DNA of 64,000 nucleotides from positions 1 through 64,000 of the forward strand of contig CAZHTF010000002.1 in assembly GCA_964535305.1 (NCBI GenBank), in the 5' to 3' direction. The notes under the pieces are model-generated. The model was not told where the DNA came from and ran no database searches. It saw only the letters and a list, made by a program, of their open reading frames with translations. This document shows, in pieces, positions 8,901 to 15,987 of this stretch (position 1 is the first letter of the stretch; every line of letters starts with the position of its first letter). This stretch comes from CAZHTF01 sp964535305. Lineage in GTDB: Bacteria > Planctomycetota > Phycisphaerae > UBA1845 > Fen-1342. A program made the position numbers and the translations under genes.

Positions 8901-9211
8901 ACGCCGCCGCTGGACGAGCGCAGCACCTGGGTCGTGCCGCTGCCGACGCCGAGCGCCCCGCCTGGGGTCGAGCCGTCGGTGGTGTAATACACGGCGACGT
9001 CCGTGTAGAAGAACGAGAAGCCGATCTTGATCCACAGCTCGACAGGCTCATCTTCGCGCGGAATCTCCGGCTCGCGGCCTGTGACGCCCGCGGGCTCGCC
9101 GAAAACCTGCACGGCACTCAGATGCTCGACAAAATCCGCGGTGGCCCAAACGGGCGCGGCGCACGCGGCATTCAATATCACGGCGAGAATTCGTCGTGTT
9201 CGCAAACGCAT
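5972..9211 (-). CDS. Secreted GH15 glucoamylase-like protein with dockerin-like tail
   Basis: 1079 aa. ATG 9211 is chosen because GGGAG lies 8 bases upstream and it directly precedes a signal peptide ending at VWA. After a beta-rich N-terminal region (about 25-540, carbohydrate-binding or supersandwich-like) comes an (alpha/alpha)6-barrel region with glucoamylase hallmarks: WPRDA at 562, QVDE with E624 as probable general acid, and AEQM with E871 as probable base. GH15 enzymes release glucose from the non-reducing end of alpha-glucans. The last 60 residues are two D-x-DGD...DLGILLA-x-W calcium-binding dockerin-like repeats ending ANWGG. Extracellular or surface-located by inference. No amylase or cohesin neighbour is visible. 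Substrate (starch, dextrin, trehalose-like) cannot be fixed from sequence. Confidence 0.85.
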   Translation of the reverse strand: MRLRTRRILAVILNAACAAPVWATADFVEHLSAVQVFGEPAGVTGREPEIPREDEPVELWIKIGFSFFYTDVAVYYTTDGSTPGGALGVGSGTTQVLRSSSGGVTFVRNQPNSPNNIDWWKATLPAATRVYGTQVRYRIGAWHSAGGIEVFANNYGCADNTCNDPANTPINYEYTVKLAWPGKGNPAVDHQIGYPPVYFWKEEGVVGNNYMNVMLDQNGSVYDIYYPSAGCVQGMGTKNEGYSEGLDTFPPGLPPSSRGQMNYNQAMAGIRVGGKTYWLSNQNGASYTGVTQAYVPDTNVIGTSAQLIAGGASLAIQQYDFCPKGVSFPLDDGSNPNRGIYMKRLIITNQGGANADINVYFYSDHALNGGDGFDGAFTDASRGAFVAYDRTARLTSGSGEYNPTTFSDYNKNVSVYLATAMKTLPSVGAAGGTPASEFWSDTSSDQDRGWVGQKLVIPAGQSREVNIAIIGGFDNFANATGTYGFQVDNAVDWFLSQAAGALQGQTEQYWRDWLAAGVTVDLPDNDYDELFSRGLLATALHLDGKNGGLIAGMHNGAYPFVWPRDAVYGAISLARTGHTDDAGAVYRYLRDVTFRANDTWGKGFWYQKYTTDGYIVWSAPQVDETSAVPWGVFYQYLVTGDTGLLASNWQMVYEAARASSEDSSIDARLYYNDPVLLMHSNNIWEDAFDTFIYSNASVVRGLRDASTIATIVGQPFWATEFTNRANNIQFGIQSRLDWNGENTDISQLGIVYPFNVIPANDARAALVVDRINGVARDRFGASKPLVNFTGEFQDLIDRYWCDRYWNGALIGQPCPPDGQPTYTPWFLSTAWYGLYYAERQDYNPGKGDIDNHKLRMDRNIDFLGPIGFGAEQMSPGNSLLYPGQTDFRLQTAWPNAWESMSTFVDAIMYFLDYVPNAPAGRFQIEPKLPTGWTSIQYNNLPLGSTRFDVNISEATRLVTATFTNRSVNVYSTDAVLRIPAGARIVKVWDEDAAPLAYTYASGTGRVSVSRALDAGIGASSQIRVFYTQQPGDLDGDGDVDPADLGILLAAWEVSGAGDLDGDNDTDPSDLGILLANWGG

Positions 9212-9520
9212 CGACTCGACTCCCAATTGTGATCTCTGCATGATTTCCGCGGCGCGCAGGCTGCACGCTCCGCTCCGATTCAGTCGCGAAACTCGCGGGG
9301 GATTTCGATTCCAGTCCCTCTCCGGGCATGAATCTACGGGACAACCGGCAACAGAGTCAAGGAAATCGGACCAAAAGAGCGCGATTTCGGCGCACCATAC
9401 CATCCAGCCGTAACATTCTTAATGAATTAGCTTTATGAGAGCGCGAGCCGCTATCCCAAACGCAGTCGCAAATGCAGGCTGACGCTTGCACGCCGTTGTC
9501 GACTCGATCAGCATCCACGC
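9212..9520. other. Divergent intergenic region, GH15 / rlmI-like gene
   Basis: 309 bp between two divergent starts. An A+T-richer patch at about 9408-9440 is the likeliest place for promoters. I see no RNA gene, repeat or coding remnant. An in-frame upstream extension of the GH15 frame exists but lacks a signal-peptide context. Confidence 0.5.
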
Positions 9521-10864
9521 ATGAGCGATCGGCCGCGAGAGCACGGAACAGCCCGGCCCGCGCTTCAAGCGGGATCTGAGCGCGGCGATGAGCCGACGCC
9601 GCCGCACATGCCGACATCCTCGCACGCGCCGCCGCAACCTATCCTGCGCTCGCCCTGGGTTCGGCTGCGTTCCGCCAGCCGGCACCCGTTTCTTTTTCAG
9701 CGAATGCTGGAGCGCGTCGATCCAGCGGCCCGCGCCGGCGACGTCGTGCACGTCTACGACCGCGCCGGGCAGTACTTCGGCCAGGGCTTTTTCAACCCGG
9801 CCTCGCAGATCGCGCTGCGCATGCTCACCTACGAGACGGAGCCGATCGACGCCCAATTCTGGCGGCGGAAATTTGCCGAAGCCGTCGCGCTGCGCAGCAT
9901 GCTTGACCTGCCCGCCAGCACCGATGCCTACCGGCTCGTGCACGCCGAGGGCGATGGACTGAGCGGATTGATCGCCGAGCGCTACGCCGATTGCGTGGTT
10001 TTTGAGCTGTTCTCGCTGGGTATGTACCAGCGGGTCGGGGAGCTGAGCCGGTTTTTGGGCGAGGCGCTCGGCACGCCGAGCTGTCTGGATCGGCCCGACC
10101 GCGCCGCCAGCGGCTGGCGCTTCGTGATTCGTGTCGACGACGAAGTCGAGCGGCGTGAGGGCTTCCGGCTCACCCCCGCCGACCTGCGCCGCGCCGGCGG
10201 CAGCGACGAACCGCCCGCGACAAGCGTCATCGTCCGCGAGCATGGCGTGCGCTACCGCGTTGACCTGCAGTACGGCCACAAGACCGGCTTCTTCTGCGAC
10301 CAGCGCGACAATCGCCGGCGGCTGTCCACGCTCTGTCGCGACGCGTGCGTGCTGGACCTGTGTTGCTACAGCGGCGGCTTCGGGCTGTGCGCCAAGCTGC
10401 TGGGCAGGGCACGCGAAGTCACCAGCGTCGATCTCGATGAGTCGGCGATCGCGCTGGCCCGCGAGAACGCAAACCTCAACCAGACCCGCATCGAGCACGT
10501 CCAGGCCGATCTGTTCCCCTATCTGCGGCAGATGATCGCGAACCGCCGAACGTTCGATGTGGTCGTGCTCGATCCGCCGAAGCTGGCGCTCTCGCGCGGC
10601 GGGCTCGCAGAAGCACTCGCGAAGTACTACGACATGAACGTGCTGGCGCTGCAGGTGGTTCGACCGGGGGGGCTGCTGCTGACCTGCAGTTGTAGCGGAT
10701 TGGTGAGTCGGCCCGATTTTCTGGATTGCGTGCAGCGCGCGGCGCGGCGCGGCGATCGGCGGCTGCAATTGCTGGAGTACGCTGGCGCGGCGGCCGATCA
10801 TCCGGTCGCGCTGGATTGCCCGGAAACGGCGTATCTGAAAGGGCTTTGGCTGCGCGTCAGCTAG
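9521..10864 (+). CDS. RlmI-type 23S rRNA cytosine-C5 methyltransferase family protein
   Basis: 447 aa. The N-terminal part (about 45-110) is PUA-like (WVRLRSASRHPFLFQRML...). A central RlmI-type region follows (AEGDGLSGLIAERYAD). The C-terminal half is a Rossmann SAM methyltransferase: LDLCCYSGGFGL as the SAM-binding motif, SVDLDESAIALARENANLN, and VVLDPPKLALS as motif IV. Closest known relatives methylate C1962 of 23S rRNA. The protein is somewhat longer at the N-terminus than RlmI; M30 (9608) is an alternative start. Convergent with glmS with 20 bp between stops. Confidence 0.87.
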   Translation: MSDRPREHGTARPALQAGSERGDEPTPPHMPTSSHAPPQPILRSPWVRLRSASRHPFLFQRMLERVDPAARAGDVVHVYDRAGQYFGQGFFNPASQIALRMLTYETEPIDAQFWRRKFAEAVALRSMLDLPASTDAYRLVHAEGDGLSGLIAERYADCVVFELFSLGMYQRVGELSRFLGEALGTPSCLDRPDRAASGWRFVIRVDDEVERREGFRLTPADLRRAGGSDEPPATSVIVREHGVRYRVDLQYGHKTGFFCDQRDNRRRLSTLCRDACVLDLCCYSGGFGLCAKLLGRAREVTSVDLDESAIALARENANLNQTRIEHVQADLFPYLRQMIANRRTFDVVVLDPPKLALSRGGLAEALAKYYDMNVLALQVVRPGGLLLTCSCSGLVSRPDFLDCVQRAARRGDRRLQLLEYAGAAADHPVALDCPETAYLKGLWLRVS

Positions 10865-10884
10865 GGCTGCCGCGCACGCCGCCG

Positions 10885-12711
10885 CTACTCTACCGTCACA
10901 GCCTTGGCCAGGTTGCGCGGTTTGTCGACATCGCAGCCGCGCAGCACGGCCGCGTGATACGCAATCAGTTGCAGCGGGATGACCGTGACCAGCGGGGCGA
11001 GCAGCTCGGGCACGTCCGGGACATACATGACGTGCTCGGCCAGGTGCCCGATGTGCTCGTCGCCCTCGGTGGCGATCGCCAGCACGCGCCCGCCGCGGGC
11101 CCGCACTTCTTCGATGTTGCTGATGACCTTCTCGTACCAGTGGCCGCGCGGCGCGATCACCACGACCGGCATGTCTTCGCTGATCAGCGCGATCGGCCCG
11201 TGCTTCATCTCGGCCGCCGGCAGGCCCTCGGCGTGGATGTAGCTGATTTCCTTGAGCTTGAGCGCGCCCTCCAGCGCGACCGGATACTGCACGCCGCGGC
11301 CCAGGTACAGCCAGTTGTTCGCGTCGACATACTCGGACACGACGCGGCGGACGTCGCTGCTGAGCTCCAGCGTGCGCTCGATGGCGCTGGGGATCTCCGC
11401 CAGCGCCTTCAGATACGCGTGGCAATCGGCCTGGCTCAGATGCCGGCGGCGGCCGAGGAAGGCGGCCATCATCGCCAGCACCGCGACCTGGCCGGTGAAG
11501 GCCTTGGTCGAAGCGACGCCGATCTCAGGGCCAACGTGCAGATACACGCCCGCGTCGGATTCTCGCGCAATGGTCGAGCCGACGGCATTCACAATGCCCA
11601 GACCCATCGCGCCGCGATCCTTGGCCTCGCGCAGCGCCGCGAGCGTGTCGGCCGTCTCGCCGCTCTGCGAGATGGCCAGCACGACCGTGCCGTCTTCGAT
11701 CACCGGGTTGCGGTAGCGAAACTCGCTGGCGTACTCGATCTCGCACGGAATCCGCGCGAGCTGCTCGATCAGATACTCGCCCACCAGGCCCGCGTGCCAG
11801 GCCGTGCCGCAGGCGGTCAGGATGATCCGCTTGGTGCGCAGGAAATCGCGCGAGACCGTGGTCAGCCCGCCGAGCACCACGCGCCCGTGCTCCAGGTCGA
11901 TTCGCCCGCGCAGGCAGTTGCGCAGCGACTCGGGCTGCTCGTGGATCTCTTTGGACATGAAATGCTGATGCCCGCCGAGCTCGAGCTGCTCCAGCGTGTA
12001 CTCGACTTCCTCAATCTCCTTGGTAACCGGCGCGGCGTCCAGCGTGGTCGTGTGAAACCCGCTGCGGCTGATCACCGCGACTTCATTGTCCGAAAGATAG
12101 ATCACCTGGGCCGTGTGCTGCACGATCGCCGCCGCGTCCGACGCGACGATGTACTCATCTTTGCCGACACCCACGATCAGCGGGCTTCCGCGGCGGGCCG
12201 CCACGATCACGTCCGGCTCGTCCGCGTGCAGTACGGCGATGCCGAACGTGCCGCGCACCTCGCGCAGCGCGCGGCGCACGGAATTCTCGAGCTTGCCTTC
12301 ATAGAAATGGCCGATGAGCTGCGCCAGCACCTCGGTATCCGTGTCGCTCTGCATCTCGATGCCGTGGCCGCGCAGATACTCCTTCAGCACGCGGTAGTTC
12401 TCAATGATGCCGTTGTGCACCAGCGCCAGCTTGCCGCCGCGGTCGCGATGCGGGTGAGCATTATTCTCCGTCGGTGCGCCGTGCGTGGCCCAGCGTGTGT
12501 GCGCCAGCCCGATATTGGCCCCATCCAGCGAGCGCTCGACGCGCCGCTCCAGGTTCGCGATCCGGCCCACGGCGCGACGTGCGTTCAGGCGGCCGTCTCG
12601 GATGACCACGATCCCGGCCGAGTCGTATCCGCGGTATTCGAGCCGCTTGAGCCCCTCCAGCAGGATTGGGCAGGCTTCCCGTTGTCCGATATACGCGACG
12701 ATTCCGCACAT
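10885..12711 (-). CDS. glmS: Glucosamine-fructose-6-phosphate aminotransferase GlmS
   Basis: 608 aa, matching the family length. It makes glucosamine-6-phosphate from fructose-6-phosphate and glutamine, the entry step to UDP-GlcNAc for peptidoglycan and LPS. ATG 12711 is chosen because Cys2 must become the N-terminal nucleophile (MCGIVAYIG). The glutaminase domain includes HTRWATHG and the HNGIIENY region. Two SIS (sugar isomerase) domains follow with SQSGETADT and the C-terminal KPRNLAKAVTVE, the canonical GlmS end. A 10-codon upstream extension would bury Cys2 and is rejected. I see no glmS ribozyme-like fold upstream, but I cannot fold it reliably by eye. Confidence 0.97.
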   Translation of the reverse strand: MCGIVAYIGQREACPILLEGLKRLEYRGYDSAGIVVIRDGRLNARRAVGRIANLERRVERSLDGANIGLAHTRWATHGAPTENNAHPHRDRGGKLALVHNGIIENYRVLKEYLRGHGIEMQSDTDTEVLAQLIGHFYEGKLENSVRRALREVRGTFGIAVLHADEPDVIVAARRGSPLIVGVGKDEYIVASDAAAIVQHTAQVIYLSDNEVAVISRSGFHTTTLDAAPVTKEIEEVEYTLEQLELGGHQHFMSKEIHEQPESLRNCLRGRIDLEHGRVVLGGLTTVSRDFLRTKRIILTACGTAWHAGLVGEYLIEQLARIPCEIEYASEFRYRNPVIEDGTVVLAISQSGETADTLAALREAKDRGAMGLGIVNAVGSTIARESDAGVYLHVGPEIGVASTKAFTGQVAVLAMMAAFLGRRRHLSQADCHAYLKALAEIPSAIERTLELSSDVRRVVSEYVDANNWLYLGRGVQYPVALEGALKLKEISYIHAEGLPAAEMKHGPIALISEDMPVVVIAPRGHWYEKVISNIEEVRARGGRVLAIATEGDEHIGHLAEHVMYVPDVPELLAPLVTVIPLQLIAYHAAVLRGCDVDKPRNLAKAVTVE

Positions 12712-12940
12712 TCCCGCTTCTCCATACGTCGGCAAGCGCAATCACAGACAGGCTGAAACAATGATCTTATCACGCTTACGCGGCAAACACAGCCCCAGTT
12801 CGCCAAACCAACCCCCCGCCGAGATTCATCCGATGAACCGCACGTCCGCGTCGAGGCTTAGATCGGCCCCTTAGCAGCCGGCAATGAGCCTCGGCGTGAC
12901 GCGACACCGGAATCCGCCGCACTTGGCTGGAGATACACCG

Positions 12941-13273
12941 ATGAGCACGAGCACGCACAACCTGCCGACGCGCCTGGTCTCACAGTTGCTCGCCGACGAT
13001 CCCGAAATGCGCGACATCGTCGAAGATTTCGTCGGCGGCCTCGACGAGCGGCTGCGCGAGCTGCGCGAAGCCTACGCCAAGCTCGACTGGCAGGCGCTGT
13101 GCACCTACGCCCATCGCATGAAGGGCGCGTCGGGCTCGTACGGCTTTCCGGACATGAGCAAGCTGTGCGGCACGATGGAAGACAACTTCAAAGCGCAGCG
13201 GGCCGATCAGTTCGCCGACTGGGCCGCGCAGTTTGAAGCGCTCACCCAGGCGGCCAAGGCCGGCTTGCAGTAG
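12941..13273 (+). CDS. Stand-alone Hpt (histidine phosphotransfer) domain protein
   Basis: 110 aa consisting almost entirely of one Hpt four-helix domain. The phospho-accepting histidine is H58 in AHRMKGASGSYG, matching H-x-x-KG-x-x-x-x-x-G. Hpt proteins pass phosphate from a hybrid histidine kinase receiver to a response regulator. No kinase or receiver gene is nearby, so the partners lie elsewhere. ATG 12941 has GGAGA 7 bases upstream and is preferred to an upstream in-frame ATG at 12884. It converges on the MBOAT gene with only 5 bp between stops. Confidence 0.88.
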   Translation: MSTSTHNLPTRLVSQLLADDPEMRDIVEDFVGGLDERLRELREAYAKLDWQALCTYAHRMKGASGSYGFPDMSKLCGTMEDNFKAQRADQFADWAAQFEALTQAAKAGLQ

Positions 13274-13278
13274 CCGCG

Positions 13279-14790
13279 TCAGCTCAGCAGCCAGCGCAGC
13301 GGGCGCAGCAGCAGCTCGCCCGCTACGTTGATCGCGCCGCTGCCGCCGAAGAAGATCAGCAGCGAAAACACGAACGCGTGCATCGTCAGCATCCAGGCGC
13401 AGAGCTGCGGCAGCGGCCACAGCCGCAGCCAAGCCCGCCGCGCGCTGCTCAGCGCGCCGCTAGGCGCTTGATCCAGCCGCTGCATCCAATTCACCCAGTG
13501 CTGATTCACGACCAGCATCAATCCCATGAGGACGCCCCAGATCAGCATCGAGAGATTGGGCACGTGCCAGATGCCGCAGAGCCCGAACGTGACGCACAGG
13601 TTCCAGGCCACGTGCCGCCGATTGCCGCCCAACGCGATGTACACGTAGTCGCGCAGGATCAGCGAGAGGCTGATGTGCCAGCGTCGCCAGAAGTCACGCA
13701 GGCTGGTCGCAAGCCAGGGCCAGTTGAAGTTCTCGACTTGTCGATAGCCCAGAAGCCGCGCGATGCCGGCCGAGACGTCGCAGTAGCCGCTGAATTCCAG
13801 GTACAGCCCGTAGATCTGCAGAAACACGCCGAAATAGAGCAGCGCGTAGCTCTGAATCTGCTGCGGGTTCTTGTAATAGACGTTGCTGTGTCCGACGCCC
13901 AGCTCGTTCCAGAGCACCGGCACGAAATACAACGTCACGACCAGCGACTTCATCAGGCCCCAACCAATGCGGGCCAGCGCCGGGAAGACGCGCGCCAGAT
14001 TGCGGCGGTCGTGGCAGGTGTCCATCTCTTCCTGCCAGCGCTGGTAGCGCTCGATCGGGCCCTGCATCAGCCCCGGCGCGTAGCACAGATACGCGACGAA
14101 GTTCAATAACGTGCGCTGCGCTGCCGGGATGCGCCGTTGCCGCAGCTCGGAGAAGTAATGCAGCATGCGAATCGTGAAATAGGCCGTGCCAATGTTGTGC
14201 GGATTGATGAACATGGCGTGGAAGAGTTGCGGCGGCGGCGAGCCGCGGCCGTCCGGCACGGGCCGGTCGCTCCAGAACCAGAATGGCTCCCACGCGACGT
14301 CTCGCGCGCCTAGCGGAAACGTCCAGGGCGCGTTCCAGTACAGCCAGTGGTTCCACGCGTCGCGCAGGTCCAGCTCGTTCAGCGCCTGCGAGAGCAGATA
14401 CCAACCGCTGACGACGACGATCGCGCCCAGGATCGGACCGCGAGCCAGCTCCGGGCGCTGTTCGATCTCCCACGCGAAGCGCTCGCTCAGCCGATGAAAA
14501 AGCAAGCACGAGCCGATCCAGAAGAGCAGGTACGGCACGCCGAACGCGAAGCCGACGAACATCAGCCCGCTCAAGATGATCCCGTGGCGAAGGGTGCGGC
14601 GCGGGACCGCGAGCAATAGCGGAACCAGGAGCAGAAAGTAGCACATCAGGAAGCGGTCGTCGAACACACGCTGCAGCCAGAAATCGCGCAGCGTCAGCCA
14701 AGGCGTCTCGGCGATCGGCTGCCAGAGAAACGCCAGCAGCGATGACGGCAATTGCTCCCAGGCGATCGCGACCAGGCAGGTGGAAATCAC
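13279..14790 (-). CDS. MBOAT family membrane-bound O-acyltransferase (AlgI/DltB-like)
   Basis: 503 aa, polytopic with about 10-12 hydrophobic segments. It carries the signature FWRRWHISLSLILRDYVYIALGGNR of the AlgI/DltB branch and the conserved intramembrane histidine H409 in GLCGIWH. These enzymes move acyl (usually acetyl or D-alanyl) groups across the membrane onto exported polysaccharides or teichoic acids. The usual partners (AlgJ/AlgX/DltD-type esterase-fold proteins) are not adjacent, so the acceptor is unknown. The start is GTG 14790 with no clear ribosome site, so an internal start is possible. Its 5' end faces that of the RlmN-type gene across 76 bp. Confidence 0.87.
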   Translation of the reverse strand: MISTCLVAIAWEQLPSSLLAFLWQPIAETPWLTLRDFWLQRVFDDRFLMCYFLLLVPLLLAVPRRTLRHGIILSGLMFVGFAFGVPYLLFWIGSCLLFHRLSERFAWEIEQRPELARGPILGAIVVVSGWYLLSQALNELDLRDAWNHWLYWNAPWTFPLGARDVAWEPFWFWSDRPVPDGRGSPPPQLFHAMFINPHNIGTAYFTIRMLHYFSELRQRRIPAAQRTLLNFVAYLCYAPGLMQGPIERYQRWQEEMDTCHDRRNLARVFPALARIGWGLMKSLVVTLYFVPVLWNELGVGHSNVYYKNPQQIQSYALLYFGVFLQIYGLYLEFSGYCDVSAGIARLLGYRQVENFNWPWLATSLRDFWRRWHISLSLILRDYVYIALGGNRRHVAWNLCVTFGLCGIWHVPNLSMLIWGVLMGLMLVVNQHWVNWMQRLDQAPSGALSSARRAWLRLWPLPQLCAWMLTMHAFVFSLLIFFGGSGAINVAGELLLRPLRWLLS

Positions 14791-14866
14791 GGCCAGTTAT
14801 TTAACTGAGATTGCGGCGGTGCACAAAATCGCCGCCCGCTGCCACCCGGGTAATATTCACGCCGAA

Positions 14867-15937
14867 ATGGACGTACTCGGGCTGACATTCGCCGAAGTCT
14901 GCGCCGCGTTGCAGCCGCGGCAGCACGATCTGCCAGCGCTGCGCCGCAGCTATCGACACGCCTTGCGCGGCCTGGAGCCGGTCGGTCCCCTCCGGGTTGA
15001 TCTCGCGCCGATCGTCCGCACCGTTCACGACGGCGAGCTGATCAAGTTCGTTCAGCGTCACGAGCGCGGCCTGGAGACCGAGAGCGTCATTATTCCGATG
15101 CGCGGCAAGCATCGCGAATGGCGCTCGCTGTGCGTCTCGTCACAGGTCGGCTGCGCCATGGGCTGCACATTCTGCGAGACTGCCCAGCTCGGCCTGCTGG
15201 GCAATCTCTCGGCCGCGGCCATCGTCGGCCAGTTCGTCGCCGCGCGGCGCGAATTCGGGGCGGACATTCGCAACGTGGTCTTCATGGGCATGGGCGAGCC
15301 GCTAGACAATTTCGAATCGGTCACGCAAGCCGTACGCGTGCTGAACGACCGCTGCGGCTGCTCGATCGCGATGGATCGCATCACGATCTCGACCGTCGGG
15401 CGCGTCGCCGGCATTCGGCGGCTGGCGAGCCTGGGCTGGCGGCGACTGAACCTGGCGGTTTCGCTCAATGCGCCGAATGACCAGATTCGCGGCCAGATCA
15501 TGCCGATTAACCGCGCCGAGCCGCTGGCGGCGCTGCGCAGCGCGCTGCTCGATTACCCGCTCCGAAATTGCCAGTTCTTCATGATCGAATACGTGCTCAT
15601 TCCGGGCGTCAACGACGCGCACGCGGACGCGCTCGAGCTGGCCGAGTTCGTGCGGCCGCTGAAATGCTGCGTAAACGTGATTCCCTACAACCCGCGGCAG
15701 GATTCGCCCTGGGAAGCGCCCAGCGAGCAAGCCGTCACGCAGTTCCTTGAATGGCTGTCACTGGCCGGGCAGTACTGCAAACGCCGCATCACCAAGGGCC
15801 GCGACCACATGGCCGCCTGTGGACAGCTTGGGAACCGGGCCATCTCGCGCCGCGCCCAGCCGCGGCTGCCGGCGCAGCCGCTTTCCATTCTCAGCGGACG
15901 CGCGCAACATGACGCGGCGTCGGCAGTAAGCGCTTAA
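14867..15937 (+). CDS. rlmN: RlmN-family radical SAM RNA C2-adenine methyltransferase
   Basis: 356 aa from ATG 14867 (a GTG at 14780 gives a longer frame overlapping the divergent gene's start). The radical SAM cluster is C96-x3-C100-x2-C103. FMGMGEPLDN, the SVSLNAPND-like stretch and the C-terminal GRDHMAACGQL with C318, the methyl-carrying/thiyl cysteine, are diagnostic. RlmN methylates A2503 of 23S rRNA and A37 of some tRNAs via a methylated cysteine. Residue choice around the cluster (CETAQLG rather than CSTGQQG) is slightly atypical, so it may be an RlmN-like paralogue. Followed by the FG-GAP gene after 50 bp. Confidence 0.86.
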   Translation: MDVLGLTFAEVCAALQPRQHDLPALRRSYRHALRGLEPVGPLRVDLAPIVRTVHDGELIKFVQRHERGLETESVIIPMRGKHREWRSLCVSSQVGCAMGCTFCETAQLGLLGNLSAAAIVGQFVAARREFGADIRNVVFMGMGEPLDNFESVTQAVRVLNDRCGCSIAMDRITISTVGRVAGIRRLASLGWRRLNLAVSLNAPNDQIRGQIMPINRAEPLAALRSALLDYPLRNCQFFMIEYVLIPGVNDAHADALELAEFVRPLKCCVNVIPYNPRQDSPWEAPSEQAVTQFLEWLSLAGQYCKRRITKGRDHMAACGQLGNRAISRRAQPRLPAQPLSILSGRAQHDAASAVSA

Positions 15938-15987
15938 GATCCACGCCGCGCGTCAGGGCGCGCCACGATCACTCGGGAGGCACTCGC

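Noticed and set aside
9419..11425. Long minus-strand open frame of 668 codons across the RlmI-type gene and the end of glmS
   Set aside because: Opposite-strand or alternate-frame shadow of two well-supported genes; Arg/Ala-rich composition typical of high-G+C shadows and no motif.
10726..12756. Plus-strand 676-codon frame opposite glmS
   Set aside because: glmS on the minus strand has complete family motifs; the plus frame is an Arg/His/Asp-rich shadow.
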